Assembly: GCF_014378035.1 (NCBI RefSeq)
Contig: NZ_JACMOM010000325.1
Span: 1 to 43,985, forward strand
Length of the DNA stretch: 43,985 bases
Direction: 5' to 3'
Source of the DNA: Aeromicrobium sp.
GTDB taxonomy: Bacteria; Actinomycetota; Actinomycetes; Propionibacteriales; Nocardioidaceae
Positions 42,011 through 43,985 of the stretch are shown here, piece after piece. The notes under the pieces are model-generated. The model worked only from the letters and a program-made list of their open reading frames with translations. It was not told where the DNA came from and did no database searches. The stretch's first letter is position 1. The number at the start of each line of letters is the position of its first letter. The position numbers and the translations under genes were made by a program.

Positions 42011-43927
42011 CTAGAGGGTGGGCGGGTCTACCTGGATGCGGAGACCGGGCTGCTTGGCGGCGCTGCGCTCCGCGGCGCACTCCCGGAGTGCCGCGGCCAG
42101 TGCGGCTCCCTCGCGACGGGGCGAGCGCAGGATCAACCTCTCCCCCGCCTCCCCCTGCGGCGCACGTGGATCGACCGGGACGGGCCCCAAGATCTCGGTG
42201 TGCGGCGTCCACGACCGGCCGGCCAGGGCGGTGAGCACGGCGTCAGGCCCGTCTATCGTGACGAGTCGCGCCGCGGGCGGCAGGTGCGTCTCGGATCGAC
42301 CGGCGAGCTCGCGGGCCGCGAACCCGGCCGGGTCGGCACGCACCAGCGCCTGCAGCATCGTCGGGTCACCCACGGCGATGGCCGAGGCGCCGACCCCGGC
42401 GAGGGCGAGGGCGTTGAACCATCGACGGTGAGACTCCTCCTCGACGCGGATGTCCTCACGGCCGATCATCAGCCACGTGTCCATCAGCACCACGAGGTCG
42501 TAACCGCCAGCGACGTGCGGCTCGGCGCCGGGCGTCGCCAGCACGAGGACCCGGCCGGCCGGCACGTCGTCACGGATCGTGTCGCCTCCGGACGTCAGCA
42601 CCTCGACGCCGGGAAAGGCCCGGCCGAACTCCTCTGCGGTTCGCAGCTGACCCACCACGGGAGAACGTAGAACAGTGGCGTGGCAGTGGGGGCACGCCCA
42701 CGGGGACGCCGCACGAGCGCACCAGCGGCACGTGATCGGCGCCCCGGCCGATGCCTGGCCGAGCGGGCCCTGACATGTCGTGCAGCGCGCCGGTTGACGA
42801 CAGGCCTGGCACGACAACGCCTCGCGGTAGCCGCGGCGTGGCACCTGGATGAGCACCGGGCCGGTCGTGGCCCGGATGGCCCGGAAGACCTCGCGCGGCA
42901 GGCGCGCGGGAGCCGATCCGGCCGACGACCCGTCGGTGACCTCGAGCCGGGGCCACGCGGCGCGCCGGGTGCGCTGGTCGGCGGCCAGCTCGACACACCA
43001 GCCGCTGTCGAGCAGCGACTGCCCCTCGGCGGTGCGGGCGTGACCACCGATCAGGAGCGCCGTGTGCTGCGCCGTCGCCCTCAACAGCAGCACCTCTCGT
43101 GCGTGGGGGTAGGGAGCGCGAGGCTCGGCGAAGAGGTCGTCGCCGTCATCCCACATCGCCACGAGTCCGAGGTCGTGCACGGGCGCGAACGCCGCTGCGC
43201 GGGTGCCGAGGACCACGCGCACCTCGCCGCGCGACATCGCGAGGAACGAACGGTAGCGGGCCTCGGGCTTCTGCGTCGACGTGAGCGACACGTGCCGGCC
43301 CGGACCCAGGACCTCGGTGAAGACGGCGTCCCACCGCGCCACGTCGCGCACGTCGGGCACGCACACCACCGCACCACGGCCGGACTCCAACGTGGCAAGC
43401 ACGGCCTCGGCGACGGTGTGGGCGGGGTCGTGGCCGGGCACCGCGGACCACCACGCCCGGGGTTGCTCACCAGCCCTCAACGCTGCGAGGAAGTCGGTGC
43501 CACGGCCGTAGGTCTGCCAGTCGGAGACCACCGGCGCAGCCGGCAGGTCGGCTGCCGGCACAGCAGCCGACGCCGCCGACTCGGCGCGGGCGCGGCGTGG
43601 CGGTACGGCGAGCCGAAGGACGTCGCCGAGGGTGCCCGCGTACCGATCGGCGACCGTGCGGGCCAGCGCGAGGATCTCCGGATGGAGCACCGGCTCGGAC
43701 GAGACGACCGACGCCAGAAATGCCAACCGACCCTCGTGAGCGCTGCGCTGGACGCGATCGACGACGAACCCGTCGACCAGGCGCCCCGCGAACCGCACCC
43801 TGACCCGGCACCCGGCGACCACCTGGCCGTGCAGCGCCTCGGGCACCAGGTAGTCGAACAGCCGGTCGAGGTGCGCCAGGCCCGAGTCGACGACGACGTG
43901 GGCCACGGACAGGTCTGCCGCCGCCAC
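42011..43927 (-). CDS. priA: PriA-like primosomal protein without helicase motifs
   Basis: Replication-restart protein family. The 638-residue product has the N-terminal DNA-binding region ('AHLDRLFDYLVPEALHGQVV'), a degenerate helicase core and the zinc module with paired cysteines ('CQACRQPARCTTC', 'CRWCARAASPWACPHC'). The Walker A loop GxTGSGKT is replaced by 'AVPGHDPAHTVAEAV', and the DEEH box by 'WDDGDD', so ATP-driven unwinding is unlikely; this is typical of actinobacterial PriA. GTG 43927 is the first start in the window, but the frame stays open to the right edge, so the true N-terminus may lie outside. Confidence 0.92.
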   Translation of the reverse strand: MAAADLSVAHVVVDSGLAHLDRLFDYLVPEALHGQVVAGCRVRVRFAGRLVDGFVVDRVQRSAHEGRLAFLASVVSSEPVLHPEILALARTVADRYAGTLGDVLRLAVPPRRARAESAASAAVPAADLPAAPVVSDWQTYGRGTDFLAALRAGEQPRAWWSAVPGHDPAHTVAEAVLATLESGRGAVVCVPDVRDVARWDAVFTEVLGPGRHVSLTSTQKPEARYRSFLAMSRGEVRVVLGTRAAAFAPVHDLGLVAMWDDGDDLFAEPRAPYPHAREVLLLRATAQHTALLIGGHARTAEGQSLLDSGWCVELAADQRTRRAAWPRLEVTDGSSAGSAPARLPREVFRAIRATTGPVLIQVPRRGYREALSCQACRQPARCTTCQGPLGQASAGAPITCRWCARAASPWACPHCHATVLRSPVVGQLRTAEEFGRAFPGVEVLTSGGDTIRDDVPAGRVLVLATPGAEPHVAGGYDLVVLMDTWLMIGREDIRVEEESHRRWFNALALAGVGASAIAVGDPTMLQALVRADPAGFAARELAGRSETHLPPAARLVTIDGPDAVLTALAGRSWTPHTEILGPVPVDPRAPQGEAGERLILRSPRREGAALAAALRECAAERSAAKQPGLRIQVDPPTL

Positions 43928-43985
43928 TAAAGCCGGCTTCGCCCGCGCCGGACGCCCGCGGGGCGGGGATGACGAAGGGGCCAGA

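Overview
The window is a compact, GC-rich, operon-dense piece of actinobacterial chromosome. The argC-J-B-D-F-R-H order, the helicase-dead PriA, the rpe-rib-his cluster with an FMN riboswitch, and the 16S leader carrying the 'GAGAACTCAACAGTGTGCC' signature all point to a Propionibacteriales-type organism, most likely Nocardioidaceae (Aeromicrobium/Nocardioides-like). The family assignment is inference. No insertion sequence, prophage, CRISPR array or tRNA gene was seen. Almost every base is core chromosome. The accessory-looking part is about 2.1-14.3 kb, plus a gutted gene at 24.1 kb.

Layout. (1) 1-740: the 5' end of a 16S rRNA gene (minus strand) with its leader and two -35/-10 promoter pairs. 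(2) 0.77-2.5 kb: tyrS and a universal stress protein (USP) gene with a short tandem repeat between them. (3) 2.6-14.3 kb: the most interesting block. A minus-strand run tctC-tctB-tctA-usp-Pls-like synthetase-M1 aminopeptidase is joined by 4-nt stop/start overlaps or gaps of at most 7 nt. It is flanked by a plus-strand phosphopantetheinyl transferase that can activate the synthetase, and by a divergent CitA/CitB-type two-component system. The 1317-residue synthetase has the adenylation - carrier - three (TM pair + C-terminal domain) architecture of the Pls/PosA family, which makes homopolymers such as epsilon-poly-lysine. (4) 14.3-24.1 kb: a PH-domain protein, a DNA glycosylase ending in an intrinsic terminator, and an eight-gene arginine operon (argG-C-J-B-D-F-R-H) with a palindromic ArgR-like operator upstream of argG. 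(5) 24.1-25.1 kb: a DUF2207-type gene reduced to its two ends, followed by lemA. (6) 25.2-32.4 kb: infC-rpmI-rplT-rlmB-histidine kinase-pheS-pheT, with an attenuator in the infC leader and an ATC start on infC. (7) 32.5-38.9 kb: rpe, an FMN riboswitch, ribD-E-BA-H, hisE-hisG, a PH protein and an SseB-like protein. (8) 38.9-43.9 kb: a TetR regulator, rsmB, fmt and priA, whose true start may lie beyond the window edge.

How they work together. Regions 4-8 are ordinary biosynthesis and translation genes. Region 3 reads as one regulated unit. A carboxylate-sensing kinase pair would control uptake through a tripartite tricarboxylate transporter. The same transcript would carry an ATP-binding-type USP, a membrane-bound polymerising synthetase and an aminopeptidase that could trim or recycle the product. 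That linkage is inferred from gene spacing and family knowledge, and the polymer itself is a prediction. Starts were reassigned wherever the ORF track ran past a 4-nt overlap or a Shine-Dalgarno site.
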